Part shown: piece by piece, positions 42,860-51,168 of the stretch | How the letters are laid out: every line of letters starts with the position of its first letter | Numbering within the stretch: the first letter of the stretch is position 1 | NCBI GenBank assembly: GCA_903922605.1 | Contig: CAIXUG010000064.1 | Span: 62,001 to 126,000, forward strand | Length of the DNA stretch: 64,000 nucleotides | Direction: 5' to 3' | Source of the DNA: an uncultured Verrucomicrobiota bacterium | Lineage (GTDB): Bacteria; Verrucomicrobiota; Verrucomicrobiia; Limisphaerales; UBA9464 | Made by a program: the position numbers and the translations under genes | Notes under the pieces: model-generated | What the model saw: the letters and a program-made list of their open reading frames with translations, nothing else | What the model was told of the DNA's origin: nothing | Database searches by the model: none

Positions 42860-43582
42860 ATGGCCAAAGTCATCGCTGAAATGCTTGTCGAGTCCGTGAA
42901 GATGGAACTTCCGGATGTCAAAACCGTCCGCTTCCAGTGGCCTGAGGGCTACGATCCGGGTGATTTTAAGACCGGCCAGTTCATCACCGTCTATTGGCCG
43001 CACAAGACCAAGTACAAGCGCGCCTACTCGCTCAGCTCCTCCGGCCTCGACAAGGGCCACTACGAGGTGACCGTGAAGCGCGACGGCAAGATGGGCACCA
43101 GCATCGTGGACTGGGTCGAGACCGGCGATAAGTTGTTCGTCATCCCACCGGCCGGGCGCTTCCTCCCCGTGTTCGAGCCACCGGGCAAGCACCTCATCTG
43201 CGTGGCAGGCGGCTCGGGTGTCACGCCCTTCCGCGGCTTCGTGCGAGAAGCGACGAGGCGCAACCTCGATACGCACATCACCGTGCTCTACACGGTCAAA
43301 ACCACCTCCGACATCATCTTTGAGGAGGAATTCCACGCCCTGGAGGCGGAGAATCCGCGCTTCAAGTTCCACGTCACCTGCACCCGGCTCGCCCCGGAAC
43401 ACCCGTGGACCGGCCGGCGCGGACGCATCACGCCCGACTGGGTGAAGAGCTTCGTGACCGACGCGGCGAACACCGTGTTCTACGCCTGCGGCACCAACGA
43501 GATGGTCGCCGCCGTCGAACACCTCGTCCTCCACGATTTGGGGCTGCCCAAGGAGCAGATGAAGCTGGAGAAGTGGGGCTGA
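42860..43582 (+). CDS. Ferredoxin reductase-like FAD/NAD(P) oxidoreductase
   Basis: A 240-residue FNR-superfamily reductase. The flavin motif is KRAYSLSSSG, the GTSIVDWV segment binds phosphate, and the nucleotide site is CVAGGSGVTPFRGFVREA with FYACGTNEMV near the end. It has no iron-sulfur or heme domain, so it probably passes electrons between NAD(P)H and a separate ferredoxin or oxygenase partner. ATG 42860 leaves a normal N terminus. The next gene begins six bases after its stop. Confidence 0.85.
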   Translation: MAKVIAEMLVESVKMELPDVKTVRFQWPEGYDPGDFKTGQFITVYWPHKTKYKRAYSLSSSGLDKGHYEVTVKRDGKMGTSIVDWVETGDKLFVIPPAGRFLPVFEPPGKHLICVAGGSGVTPFRGFVREATRRNLDTHITVLYTVKTTSDIIFEEEFHALEAENPRFKFHVTCTRLAPEHPWTGRRGRITPDWVKSFVTDAANTVFYACGTNEMVAAVEHLVLHDLGLPKEQMKLEKWG

Positions 43583-43588
43583 CCCTCC

Positions 43589-43942
43589 GTGACCTCCAAG
43601 GCTCAAAGCGTGGATGAGTTTCTGGCCGACCTTCCGGCTGTGAAACGCACCATGCTGGAGCCCCTGCGGAAGGCCGTCAACAAGGCAGCCCCCAAGGCCG
43701 TCGAGTCCATGGATTACGGCATGCCCTGCTGGAAGCACGGCGAGGAAATGCTCTGCGCCCTCAACGCGCAGAAAAATTATTTCGCGTTCTACATCGGCTC
43801 GTCCGCGCACGCGGCCTGCGCCGAACTGCTGCAGGGACTGGACTGTGGCAAAAGCTGCATCCGGTTCAAGCGGGCGGAGCAGTTGCCGGCCACTTCGGTC
43901 ACGAAGCTGGTGAAGGCACGGCTGGCCAACTGGCCAGATTGA
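43589..43942 (+). CDS. DUF1801 protein
   Basis: A 117-residue DUF1801 protein with SVDEFLADLPAVKRTMLEPL, VESMDYGMPCWKHGEEMLCAL, YFAFYIGSS and the basic ending SVTKLVKARLANWPD. It begins at a GTG six bases after the reductase stop, so they are probably cotranscribed. Second copy of this family in the window; the two share fold but modest identity. Function unknown; the family includes a proposed iron chaperone. Confidence 0.8.
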   Translation: MTSKAQSVDEFLADLPAVKRTMLEPLRKAVNKAAPKAVESMDYGMPCWKHGEEMLCALNAQKNYFAFYIGSSAHAACAELLQGLDCGKSCIRFKRAEQLPATSVTKLVKARLANWPD

Positions 43943-43950
43943 TTTACGCC

Positions 43951-44817
43951 ATGTTGCCGCGTTTCACTCGGGTCGCCGTCACGGTCGCCACTGCGTTGCT
44001 TTTCCTTTTTCGATGCGCGCACGCCCCGACCTCGCCCCCTTACCGAACCGTCACTCAGCTTAACCGCCACCACCCGATCTCGATCATCTACGTCGATGAG
44101 GCGAGCCAAAAGGCCCTGGGCAAGTTCCCGATTGATCGCCGCTACTTTGGCGAACTGGTTGCGCGGCTCTCACCAGCGAAGCCCCGCTTCGTGGTGCTGA
44201 AATTCTTCTTCACCGATCCGCGTCCTGGCGATGCGGCGCTGATTCGCGCCCTCCAGTCGGCGACCAATGTGCTGACCCAGTTCGGTGGTGTGCCCCAGGA
44301 TGAGGGCTATTCGGTGGCCCAGCTCGCCCGCTGGTCGCGCGGCTCGAACACATTTTCCTTCCCTGATTTTCCGCACGCCTGGCCGCCGACGCCGGAACTT
44401 GCAAAATCTTTCACCGCCGCCGGCACCGTGAACCTGAGCGCCGACCACGGAGTCTACCTGGTCACCAGCATCCGAGGGATCGTTTACCCGTCACTTCCAC
44501 TCGCGGTATTGGAGCAGGAGTTGGGCACGCCCGCGGTTGTCCAGCGTGACCACGTGGTGGTGGGAAAGGTCAGTGTGCCGCTGAGACCGGATGGAACCTT
44601 TATCTTCGACCTGTCCGAGCCGGGCAAGCTCTACCCGACCTACTCGTTCGTCGAGGTGCTCACCGGCCGCGTGCCGGCCACCACGTTCACCAACCAGATC
44701 GTGCTCGTCTTTGCCAAGACACCCGACGCGCCAGTGTTCCAGCTCGGCTATCCGCAGCCCCACGACGCCGCCGAATTGATGGCCGACACCATCAATACAG
44801 TTTTGAAACAGTTCTGA
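43951..44817 (+). CDS. CHASE2-like exported protein
   Basis: A 288-residue protein with a hydrophobic N terminus (about 6-21) ending LFLFRCAHA, which could be a signal peptide or lipobox-like. The body resembles CHASE2 sensor domains: ISIIYVDEASQKALGKFPIDRRYFGELVARL, VVLKFFFTDPRPGDAALIRAL, IVYPSLPLAVLEQELG, and a C-terminal IVLVFAKTPDAP segment. CHASE2 domains normally precede membrane helices and a signalling output; both are missing here, so it is a stand-alone sensor-like domain. Binding partner unknown. Confidence 0.6.
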   Translation: MLPRFTRVAVTVATALLFLFRCAHAPTSPPYRTVTQLNRHHPISIIYVDEASQKALGKFPIDRRYFGELVARLSPAKPRFVVLKFFFTDPRPGDAALIRALQSATNVLTQFGGVPQDEGYSVAQLARWSRGSNTFSFPDFPHAWPPTPELAKSFTAAGTVNLSADHGVYLVTSIRGIVYPSLPLAVLEQELGTPAVVQRDHVVVGKVSVPLRPDGTFIFDLSEPGKLYPTYSFVEVLTGRVPATTFTNQIVLVFAKTPDAPVFQLGYPQPHDAAELMADTINTVLKQF

Positions 44818-44923
44818 GGGCGGTTAAGCCACCCCCGTGGATAGAACCGTCCACCTGCAGCGCCCCCTGAAATGGATGAAGGCGTCGTTGGCAAACGGAA
44901 GTCTCGAATGCTAAACTGCCGCC

Positions 44924-45157
44924 ATGACGACGACCTTTGCGGTCAACACTGACGAGCTGGATGAGCGGTTTCTCGCCAGCGTGAAGGCCATGTTTCCCCA
45001 TCAAACCGTCGAGATCGCCGTAAGCAACCCGACCGAGATGGACGAGACGGAATACCTGCTCAGCACGCCCGCCAACCGGGAACGGCTGCTCAAAGCCATC
45101 GCCGACGTAGAGGCTGGACGCAACATCGTGATCCCCGACCAGTCCCTGTTTCGATGA
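44924..45157 (+). CDS. Antitoxin of a YoeB-type pair
   Basis: A 77-residue protein, MTTTFAVNTDELDERFLASV at the N terminus and SLFR at the end, rich in Glu and Asp. Residues EIAVSNPTEMDETEYLLSTPANRERLLKAI read as a helix that could wrap a RelE/YoeB-fold toxin. The four-base ATGA overlap with the toxin gene is the usual coupled antitoxin-first layout. It does not look like a classical YefM Phd-fold from sequence alone. Confidence 0.75.
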   Translation: MTTTFAVNTDELDERFLASVKAMFPHQTVEIAVSNPTEMDETEYLLSTPANRERLLKAIADVEAGRNIVIPDQSLFR

Positions 45158-45411
45158 GGGAGGTCACGTTCCAAAAGGAAGCGTTTGACGAGTTCACCGC
45201 TTGGGCTTCCCAGGATGTCAAGGCCTTTGAACGGCTCACGCGGCTGATCCGCGAATCGGCCCGTGATCCCTTTACTGGCATCGGCAAGCCCGAGCCGCTG
45301 CGCTACAATCTAAAGGGTTGTTGGTCCCGTAGGCTGACGGATGAGCATCGTCTGGTTTACCGCGTGAACGACACCTCTCTGACCATTGTCTCCTGCCGTT
45401 TTCACTACTGA
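45154..45411 (+). CDS. yoeB: Txe/YoeB-family mRNA interferase toxin
   Basis: An 85-residue RelE-superfamily toxin of the Txe/YoeB branch. The family landmarks are FDEFTAWASQDVKAFERLTRLI, GIGKPEPLRYNLKGCWSRRLTDEHRLVYRV and the C-terminal CRFHY, which contains the catalytic His-Tyr. It would cleave mRNA at the ribosome. Its TGA overlaps the ATG of gcvT (TGATG), so a toxin-antitoxin pair is fused to the head of the glycine cleavage operon. Confidence 0.88.
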   Translation: MREVTFQKEAFDEFTAWASQDVKAFERLTRLIRESARDPFTGIGKPEPLRYNLKGCWSRRLTDEHRLVYRVNDTSLTIVSCRFHY

Positions 45412-46547
45412 TGAACCCTCTGAAACGCACCCCGCTTTTCGCCGCGCACCAGAAGCTCGGCGGCAAACTTATCGAATTCGGCGGCTGGGAAATGCCCGTC
45501 CAGTATTCGTCCATCGTCGATGAGCACCTGTGTGTCCGGCGCGCCGCCGGCGTCTTCGACATCTGCCACATGGGCGAGGCCCTCGTCACCGGACCGGGCG
45601 CGGAAGCGTTCCTCAACGAGACGCTGACCAATGACGTCCGCAAGCTCACCGTTGGGCTCGGCCAGTATTCCCAGATGTGCAATGAACATGGCGGCACTGT
45701 GGACGACCTTTACGTCTACCGTCTCGCGCCGATGGAGTTCCTGCTCATCATCAACGCCAGCCGGATCGACATCGATGTCGCCACCTTGCAGGAACGCCTC
45801 TGCGCCTCCCCGCACCGCTCCGGCGTGATCTTCGAGAATGCCTCCGACCGCCTGGGGGCCATTGCGATCCAAGGACCGCGCGTGGCCGGCTTCATCGACC
45901 AGCTTTTCCTCGGCCCTTCACTGGCCGGCACGGTGGTGAATGCCGCCAGTGAGCTGAAGAAAAACCAGATCGGCGCATGGAACTGGGCCGGGCAGCGCAT
46001 CTGGGTCGCCCGCACGGGCTACACCGGCGAGGATGGCTTCGAGGTCGTCGCGCCGGCCGCCCTCGTGGAGGACATCTGGTTCAAGGCGCTCGCGGCCGGA
46101 CACACGGCGTGCATCCAGCCCATCGGGCTCGGCGCGCGCGATACGCTGCGCACCGAGGTTTGCTACCCGCTTTACGGTCACGAACTCGACGAACAGACCT
46201 CGCCCATCGAGGCCGGCCTCGGTTTCTTTGTCTCCTTCGACAAGGGCGATTTCGTGGGCCGCACCGCGCTGCTGGAACAGAAGACCGACGGCACGAAGAA
46301 GAAATCCGTCGCCTTCAAGATGGCCGAGAAGTCCGCCCCGCCCCGCCCCGGCTACGCGATCTTCTCCGGCGGTCAGAAGGTCGGCGACGTCGTGAGCGGC
46401 ACGCAAAGCCCCTCGCTCAACCTCGGCATCGGCCTCGGCTACGTGCCGCCCGAACTCGTCGTATCCGGCACCAAGCTTGAGATTGAGATCCGCGGCCGCC
46501 GCTTTGCCGCCGAAGTGGTGAAGAAGCCCATCTACCGCAAAGCCTGA
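45411..46547 (+). CDS. gcvT: Aminomethyltransferase, glycine cleavage T protein
   Basis: Transfers the aminomethyl carbon of glycine from lipoyl-GcvH to tetrahydrofolate, yielding methylene-THF, which MetF (18678) can use. The 378-residue protein has KRTPLFAAHQKLGGKLIEFGGWEMPVQY split over its opening, FDICHMGE, the folate-site NASRID, and RTGYTGEDGFEV. Its ATG shares one base with the yoeB stop. gcvH follows 38 bases later; the P protein gene is not in the window. Confidence 0.95.
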   Translation: MNPLKRTPLFAAHQKLGGKLIEFGGWEMPVQYSSIVDEHLCVRRAAGVFDICHMGEALVTGPGAEAFLNETLTNDVRKLTVGLGQYSQMCNEHGGTVDDLYVYRLAPMEFLLIINASRIDIDVATLQERLCASPHRSGVIFENASDRLGAIAIQGPRVAGFIDQLFLGPSLAGTVVNAASELKKNQIGAWNWAGQRIWVARTGYTGEDGFEVVAPAALVEDIWFKALAAGHTACIQPIGLGARDTLRTEVCYPLYGHELDEQTSPIEAGLGFFVSFDKGDFVGRTALLEQKTDGTKKKSVAFKMAEKSAPPRPGYAIFSGGQKVGDVVSGTQSPSLNLGIGLGYVPPELVVSGTKLEIEIRGRRFAAEVVKKPIYRKA

Positions 46548-46585
46548 TTGACCCCCGTGCAACGACCTTCCCACACTCTCCCCAC

Positions 46586-46972
46586 ATGAGCTCGCAAGTG
46601 CCCGCCGATCTTCGTTACGCCAAGTCTCACGAATGGGTCCGCCTCGCCGGCGACGTGGCCACCGTGGGCATCACCGACCACGCGCAGCACGAGCTGACGG
46701 ACGTGGTGTTCGTCGAGCTGCCCGCCGCAGGCCGCAAAGTGAAGGCCGGGGAAAGCATCGCGGTCGTGGAGTCGGTTAAAACCGCCAGCGACATCTACTC
46801 GCCCGTCAGCGGCGAGATCATCGCGGTGAACCAGGCCGTGGCCGACAATCCGGGCCTCGTGAACTCCGCCCCCTACGCCGAGGGCCATTTCCTGCAGATC
46901 CGCCTCAGCGATCCTACCGAGGCCGCCGCCCTGCTCAGCCCCGCCGACTACGCCAAGCAGATCGGCGCGTAG
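46586..46972 (+). CDS. gcvH: Glycine cleavage H protein
   Basis: Lipoyl carrier of the glycine cleavage system, 128 residues. The lipoylated Lys is in VVESVKTASDIYSPVSGEI (about residue 63), and the opening RYAKSHEWVRLAGDVATVGI is typical. It follows gcvT with a 38-base gap. A period-7 repeat tract begins 40 bases after its stop, in place of gcvP, so the decarboxylase must be encoded elsewhere. Confidence 0.95.
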   Translation: MSSQVPADLRYAKSHEWVRLAGDVATVGITDHAQHELTDVVFVELPAAGRKVKAGESIAVVESVKTASDIYSPVSGEIIAVNQAVADNPGLVNSAPYAEGHFLQIRLSDPTEAAALLSPADYAKQIGA

Positions 46973-47012
46973 GCGGGCACCTCGTCTTTTGAAAGTATCG
47001 GAATGACCGGCA

Positions 47013-47054
47013 TTCAACGTTGAACGTCCAACGTTGAACGTTGGACGTTCAAAG
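47013..47054. repeat. Six in-register heptads after gcvH
   Basis: TTCAACG, TTGAACG, TCCAACG, TTGAACG, TTGGACG, TTCAAAG. Alternate heptads are partly self-complementary, so the tract can also fold. Similar words appear at 55474-55494. Confidence 0.85.
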
Positions 47055-47063
47055 CCACAGCCT

Positions 47064-47531
47064 CTACCCGTTCCGGAACCGCTGCCGCTCCTTGCGGTTG
47101 TAGGTCTTCAGGTCGAAGGCCATTTCATCCAGCGCCCCGTTGACCTGCGCGATGAAGGTCGTGCAGCTCGATGCGAGTCCGCCGAAGCCGATCACCGTGT
47201 CGCGTTCCGCGTGATCATCGGTCACGACCAGCACCTCGCCGAACTCCTTCAGCCGGTAGGCGGCGCGTTCGATCAGGTCATCCGCCGTCTTCCCGTCGCG
47301 GGAAAAAAGCACCTCGACATCCCGGGTGGACGGCAGCTTCGCCGTGCCCGGCGCCGCGCCCTGCCCGTCGAACACGATCGTGATCGGCGTGTGCGTGGCG
47401 TCGCGGTACTGCGTGAGCCGGGCCACCAGCGCCTCGCGGGCGGCGGCGGAATGGCGCGCCATGCCCGGGGCGAGTTCAGGCCAGCCATGGAGCAGGCTGT
47501 AACCATCGACGAGGATGCGGACCAGTGGCAC
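47064..47531 (-). CDS. NYN-domain (YacP-like) putative RNase
   Basis: A 155-residue PIN-like NYN nuclease of the YacP/Rae1 type. Acidic-site segments are VRILVDGYSLLHGWPEL, TITIVFDGQGAAPGT (ITIVFDG), DVEVLFSRDGKTADDLIERA and VLVVTDDHAERD. Rae1 in Bacillus cleaves mRNA in the ribosomal A site; activity here is inferred. It is divergent from the LAB_N gene. Confidence 0.8.
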   Translation of the reverse strand: MPLVRILVDGYSLLHGWPELAPGMARHSAAAREALVARLTQYRDATHTPITIVFDGQGAAPGTAKLPSTRDVEVLFSRDGKTADDLIERAAYRLKEFGEVLVVTDDHAERDTVIGFGGLASSCTTFIAQVNGALDEMAFDLKTYNRKERQRFRNG

Positions 47532-47697
47532 GGCGGAAGTGTGCTCCGAAGCCCCGGTCGCATGAAGCCGAATGCGCCGGCAAACCCGGGCACGGACGAT
47601 CGCAAACGATACGGGGGTTAACTCCGCCGTTCCAGCCTTGCCCCGAAAGCATCATTGCCCCAAGGCTCTGGCGGTGAGCTTGGAAGACCTGCAGCAT

Positions 47698-48081
47698 ATG
47701 TTTTTCTACGGGGACCATTTTCTCGGCATTACCTGGAATGCCTGGAAAGTGGTCGGCTGGCTGGCCAACGCCGCCTTTGCCTCGCGTTTCATCGTGCAAT
47801 GGTACGCCACGGAGAGGCTCCGGCAGGTCGTCGTACCCGTCGCCTTCTGGTGGCTGAGCATCTTCGGCTCACTGTTGCTGCTGGCGTACTCCCTCTACCG
47901 GCACGATTCGGTGTTCATCTTCGCCAACGCCTTCAACTGGATCCCCTATATTCGCAACCTTGTGATCCACAAACGGCATGTGCGCGCCCACATCGAATGT
48001 CGGGTCTGCCTGAAGGTGAACCCGCCCGGCTCGCGCTTCTGCTCGGAATGCGGCAAAGGGCTGCCTCTGGCCCCTACCTGA
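47698..48081 (+). CDS. LAB_N-domain membrane protein with C-terminal zinc ribbon
   Basis: A 127-residue protein. Its first 90 residues match the lipid A disaccharide synthase N-terminal domain (LAB_N): a helix (WKVVGWLANAAFASRFIVQWYA), RLRQVVVPVAFWWLSIFGSLLLLAYSLYR and the ending FNWIPYIRNLVI. A four-Cys ribbon CRVCLKVNPPGSRFCSECG (about 101-119) follows. LAB_N proteins are SMR/PQ-loop-like with roles in lipid A or glycan handling. ATG 47698 has a GGAAG about ten bases upstream; GTG 47674 would add eight residues. The zinc ribbon is not usual for this family. Confidence 0.72.
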   Translation: MFFYGDHFLGITWNAWKVVGWLANAAFASRFIVQWYATERLRQVVVPVAFWWLSIFGSLLLLAYSLYRHDSVFIFANAFNWIPYIRNLVIHKRHVRAHIECRVCLKVNPPGSRFCSECGKGLPLAPT

Positions 48082-48106
48082 AGCATCGGTGCGGACGAAA
48101 CCGGAC

Positions 48107-48457
48107 TTATTTCTTCGCGCCGCCCGTGGACAGGCCGGAGGACGCCAACGGCTGCAGGTTGAACCGGGCCAGCACGTTGCTGGCATAGGCCGGGTGGGCG
48201 GCACCAAACTTCTGCAGCTCGGTCACAATCGCCAGCACTTCCGGATTCCGCTTCTGGGCCTCGATGATATAGGGCTTCTGAGCTTCCATCTGCCGATACA
48301 GCACCTTGTCGTTGCGGTAGATGAAAACGCCCAAGCTCAGGGTGATAACCATGAGCCCGCACAGGCAGAGCCAGACCACTGAGACCAACTGGGCCACTTC
48401 GTCACGCAGCGCCTTGGTTTCCGAACTGTCAGAGGAGGGTTCGCGCAGGTCGTCCAT
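48107..48457 (-). CDS. Small single-helix membrane protein A
   Basis: A 116-residue protein with a polar N terminus (MDDLREPSSDSSETKALRDE), one membrane helix (about 29-50), then a helical periplasmic or cytoplasmic tail (VLYRQMEAQKPYIIEAQKRN) ending GGAKK. The start at 48457 lies four bases after the stop of the neighbouring membrane protein; ATG 48487 would overlap it. The pair looks cotranscribed at the end of the dap-folK group. No known family. Confidence 0.55.
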   Translation of the reverse strand: MDDLREPSSDSSETKALRDEVAQLVSVVWLCLCGLMVITLSLGVFIYRNDKVLYRQMEAQKPYIIEAQKRNPEVLAIVTELQKFGAAHPAYASNVLARFNLQPLASSGLSTGGAKK

Positions 48458-48461
48458 GGGA

Positions 48462-48746
48462 TCAGCGGGTTGATTTCGCCGGCGCATTGGTGGTGAGCTT
48501 GATTCCCAGGCGGTTTAGCAATGGGCTCAATGCCGTCCCCACGCCGGGATTGGCCTGCCCATACTCGACCGACATGCCGACCAGTGTTTCAATGACCCGG
48601 CTGTTTTGCTGAAAAGCCGCCAGGGCGTTGTTGTTTTGCTCCAGCTCACGCGCATAAATGACGTGAAAAGCACACAGGGCGGCCAAGGCAACGGCCACCA
48701 CCAACTGACAGCCTGCAAGGAGGGCCAGAGTCGAAGTTTTTTTCAT
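48462..48746 (-). CDS. Small single-helix membrane protein B
   Basis: A 94-residue protein: an N-terminal helix (about 6-26), then a helical stretch ELEQNNNALAAFQQNSRVIE and ending in LTTNAPAKSTR. It pairs with membrane protein A; both have one helix followed by a Gln/Asn-rich helical tail and similar endings (NPGVGTALSPLLNRLGI, HPAYASNVLARFNL), so they may be distant relatives or partners. Function unknown. Confidence 0.55.
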   Translation of the reverse strand: MKKTSTLALLAGCQLVVAVALAALCAFHVIYARELEQNNNALAAFQQNSRVIETLVGMSVEYGQANPGVGTALSPLLNRLGIKLTTNAPAKSTR

Positions 48747-48803
48747 GTGCGAACGCCACACAGCCTAATCCCGCCGCCGCCCATTCCAAGGTTTTTCCCC
48801 GGT

Positions 48804-49310
48804 TCAGGCCAGTCGCCGGAAATCCGGATCAGGCGGCAGTCCCGCGAGCAATTCTCTCACGGTGCGCGACTGTCCCGGAAGCACCAGGCCGGGAGCGAGT
48901 TCCGCCAGCGGCTCCAGCACGAAACGCCGCCTGTGGGCCCGGGGATGCGGCAGCGCCAACGCCAGCGAATCGCGCCGCTCGTCACCCCAGGCGATCAGGT
49001 CCAGATCGAGCAGACGCGACTCGTTCAGCACCTTCTTCGGTTGGCGGCCAAACTCACGCTCGGCCGCCTGAAGTTTCGCCAGCAGGGTTTCCGGTGTTTC
49101 CCCCGGAAGCGGGGTGAACAACGCCACGGCATTGACGAACAGGGGCGAGCCGGGCGGGCAATCCACCGGTGTGCTCTGCCACAAGGAGGAACGGCGTAGC
49201 GGCCCTTCAGCCAGGCTACCGAGCCAAACCAGAGCCGCCCGCACCTGAGCAACGGGGTCGCCGAGATTCGATCCCACTGCCACCACCGCCTCGCGGCCGG
49301 CCAATTTCAT
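48804..49310 (-). CDS. folK: HPPK, folate-pathway pyrophosphokinase
   Basis: 2-amino-4-hydroxy-6-hydroxymethyldihydropteridine pyrophosphokinase, the step before FolP (62860). The 168-residue protein has VAVGSNLGDPVAQVRAAL, PLFVNAVALF, ESRLLDLDLIAWGD and LALPHPRAHRRRFVLEPL, covering the ATP- and pterin-binding site. ATG 49310 follows the dapB stop by ten bases, so it is the third gene of a dapA-dapB-folK group. folP is separate here, 14 kb away. Confidence 0.92.
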   Translation of the reverse strand: MKLAGREAVVAVGSNLGDPVAQVRAALVWLGSLAEGPLRRSSLWQSTPVDCPPGSPLFVNAVALFTPLPGETPETLLAKLQAAEREFGRQPKKVLNESRLLDLDLIAWGDERRDSLALALPHPRAHRRRFVLEPLAELAPGLVLPGQSRTVRELLAGLPPDPDFRRLA

Positions 49311-49320
49311 TGGGCCTGCC

Positions 49321-50055
49321 TCATTTGAGCCCGAGCACGTTCTGCATGTCGTAGATACCCGGTGCGCGTCCGACCACCCATTGAGCGGCGCGCAAGGCAC
49401 CATTGGCGAAAGTGTCGCGGCTGCTGGCCTTGTGGGTCAGTTCCACGCGCTCGCCGTTGGCGGCAAAAATGACCGTGTGATCGCCGACCACATCCCCGCC
49501 CCGGATCGCGTGGATGCCGATCTCGGAATCCGTGCGCTCGCCGACGATGCCGTGCCGGCCGTGCCGCAGCGCCTCTGCCAGCTGCACTTTCCGCACCTCG
49601 CCGAGAATCTCCAGCAAGGTCGTGGCCGTGCCGCTGGGTGCATCCTTCTTGAGCCGGTGGTGCATCTCGACCACTTCGAGGTCAAAAGACGGCCCGAGAA
49701 TTTCCGCCGCCTTGCGCGTGAGCCAGAAGAGGGTGTTCACGCCGGTCGAGTAGTTCGAGGCCCAGACCATCGGCACCTTGGGCGCGTGCGCCCGGATGGC
49801 CGCCTTCTCCGCCTCAGAGTGGCCGGTCGTGCCGATGACCAATGCCTTGCCTGCCTCGGCACAGGCGGCGGCCACGCCGGCCGTGGCGTCGTGAAAGCTG
49901 AAGTCGATGACCGCGTCGGCCTGCGGCAGGATCACCAGCAAGTCGTCCCCTTGGTCCACCGTGGCGATCACCTGAAGTCCCGGAATGCGGGCGGCACAGG
50001 CAATGAGTGCCTGTCCCATGCGGCCCTTGGAGCCGTTGATGATGAGTCTTGTCAT
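49321..50055 (-). CDS. dapB: 4-hydroxy-tetrahydrodipicolinate reductase
   Basis: Second enzyme of the diaminopimelate/lysine branch, feeding peptidoglycan. The 244-residue protein has the opening LIINGSKGRMGQALI (Rossmann), DAVIDFSFHDA, VIGTTGHSEAEKAAI, ASNYSTGVNTLFWL and the signature EVVEMHHRLKKDAPSGTA with catalytic His and Lys. ATG 50055 is the standard start. A 140-base gap separates it from dapA, with no obvious terminator. Confidence 0.95.
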   Translation of the reverse strand: MTRLIINGSKGRMGQALIACAARIPGLQVIATVDQGDDLLVILPQADAVIDFSFHDATAGVAAACAEAGKALVIGTTGHSEAEKAAIRAHAPKVPMVWASNYSTGVNTLFWLTRKAAEILGPSFDLEVVEMHHRLKKDAPSGTATTLLEILGEVRKVQLAEALRHGRHGIVGERTDSEIGIHAIRGGDVVGDHTVIFAANGERVELTHKASSRDTFANGALRAAQWVVGRAPGIYDMQNVLGLK

Positions 50056-50195
50056 AAAGTAAGAAAGTGCAGTGGAACGCCTATGGCGCGCAATCGCCCC
50101 GCCGGCAAGCCAGGCAACGGTGAATCTGGCACCGCTGCGGCAGCTCAACCCGCGAGTCGATCACCGGGTCGCGCAGCACGCTTCCCGGGCCTGCT

Positions 50196-51074
50196 TCATT
50201 TCAGCAGCCCGAGCTCCGCGATGGTCGCCTTCATGATCTCGCGCATCTTCGGCGTGGCCGGCACGAGTGGCAGCCGGACCTCCTCGGTCATCATGCCCAT
50301 GAGGGCCAGCGCGGCCTTGGCCGGAACCGGATTCGTCTCAAGGAACAGGTTCTTGAACAGCGGATAGAGCGCCGTGTGCAGCCGCAGCGCGCCCTTGGCA
50401 TCGCCGGCCGCAAACTTCGCCACCATGGTGCTCACCTGCTTCGGCGCAACATTGGACGCCACGCTGATGACACCGTGCGCCCCGACCACCATGAACGGCA
50501 GCGTCAGGGAGTCGTCACCGCTCAGGATGATGAACTTCGGGCCACAGGCAGCGGCGAGCTGGCTCACGCGATCAGCGTTTCCGCCCGCCTCTTTGATGCC
50601 GACGATGTTCGGAAAATCCTTCGCCAGCCGCTGCGTCGTATCGATGCCAATCTCGATGCCACAGCGTCCCGGAATGCTGTACAGCAGGATGGGGAGCTTC
50701 GTGGACGTGGCGATGGCCTTGAAGTGCTGGTAAACCCCCTCCTGCGACGGCTTGTTGTAATACGGCGCGACCTGCAGCGAGCCATCCGCCCCGACGGCCT
50801 CGGCCTTCTTGGTGAGTTCGATGGCCTCCTTCGTGGAGTTCGCGCCCGTGCCCGCCACGACCTTGACCTTGCCGCCGGCGAACTTCACCGCCAGCTCGAC
50901 CACGCGGATGTGTTCATCGTAGTCGAGCGTGGGCGACTCGCCGGTGGTGCCCACCGGCACAATGCCGTCCACGCCACCCTTGATCTGCGATTTGACGAGC
51001 TTCTCGAGTGCGGCCTCATCAAGCAGGCCGTTTCGGAAGGGCGTGACAATCGCGGTATAGGTGCCGGTAAACAT
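50196..51074 (-). CDS. dapA: 4-hydroxy-tetrahydrodipicolinate synthase
   Basis: Condenses pyruvate and aspartate semialdehyde, the first step of the DAP/lysine branch. The 292-residue TIM-barrel enzyme has IVPVGTTGESPTL, VVAGTGANSTKEAI, APYYNKPSQEGVYQHF (Schiff-base barrel face), LYSIPGRCGIEI and GIKEAGGNADRV with the catalytic Lys. ATG 51074 matches family starts. The palindromic element at 51169-51301 lies just upstream, in the likely promoter region. Confidence 0.95.
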   Translation of the reverse strand: MFTGTYTAIVTPFRNGLLDEAALEKLVKSQIKGGVDGIVPVGTTGESPTLDYDEHIRVVELAVKFAGGKVKVVAGTGANSTKEAIELTKKAEAVGADGSLQVAPYYNKPSQEGVYQHFKAIATSTKLPILLYSIPGRCGIEIGIDTTQRLAKDFPNIVGIKEAGGNADRVSQLAAACGPKFIILSGDDSLTLPFMVVGAHGVISVASNVAPKQVSTMVAKFAAGDAKGALRLHTALYPLFKNLFLETNPVPAKAALALMGMMTEEVRLPLVPATPKMREIMKATIAELGLLK

Positions 51075-51168
51075 AACGAAAACGGGCCGGAACATCGGCA
51101 ACGCGGGACGCTTTGGAAAGGGATTTTGTGCTGGGGCCTTTCGGAGACGGACTGAGGCACGCTCTGTC

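Noticed and set aside
45154-45411. Glycine riboswitch upstream of gcvT
   Set aside because: No room: the toxin gene runs up to and overlaps the gcvT start, and no tandem aptamer pattern is seen nearby.
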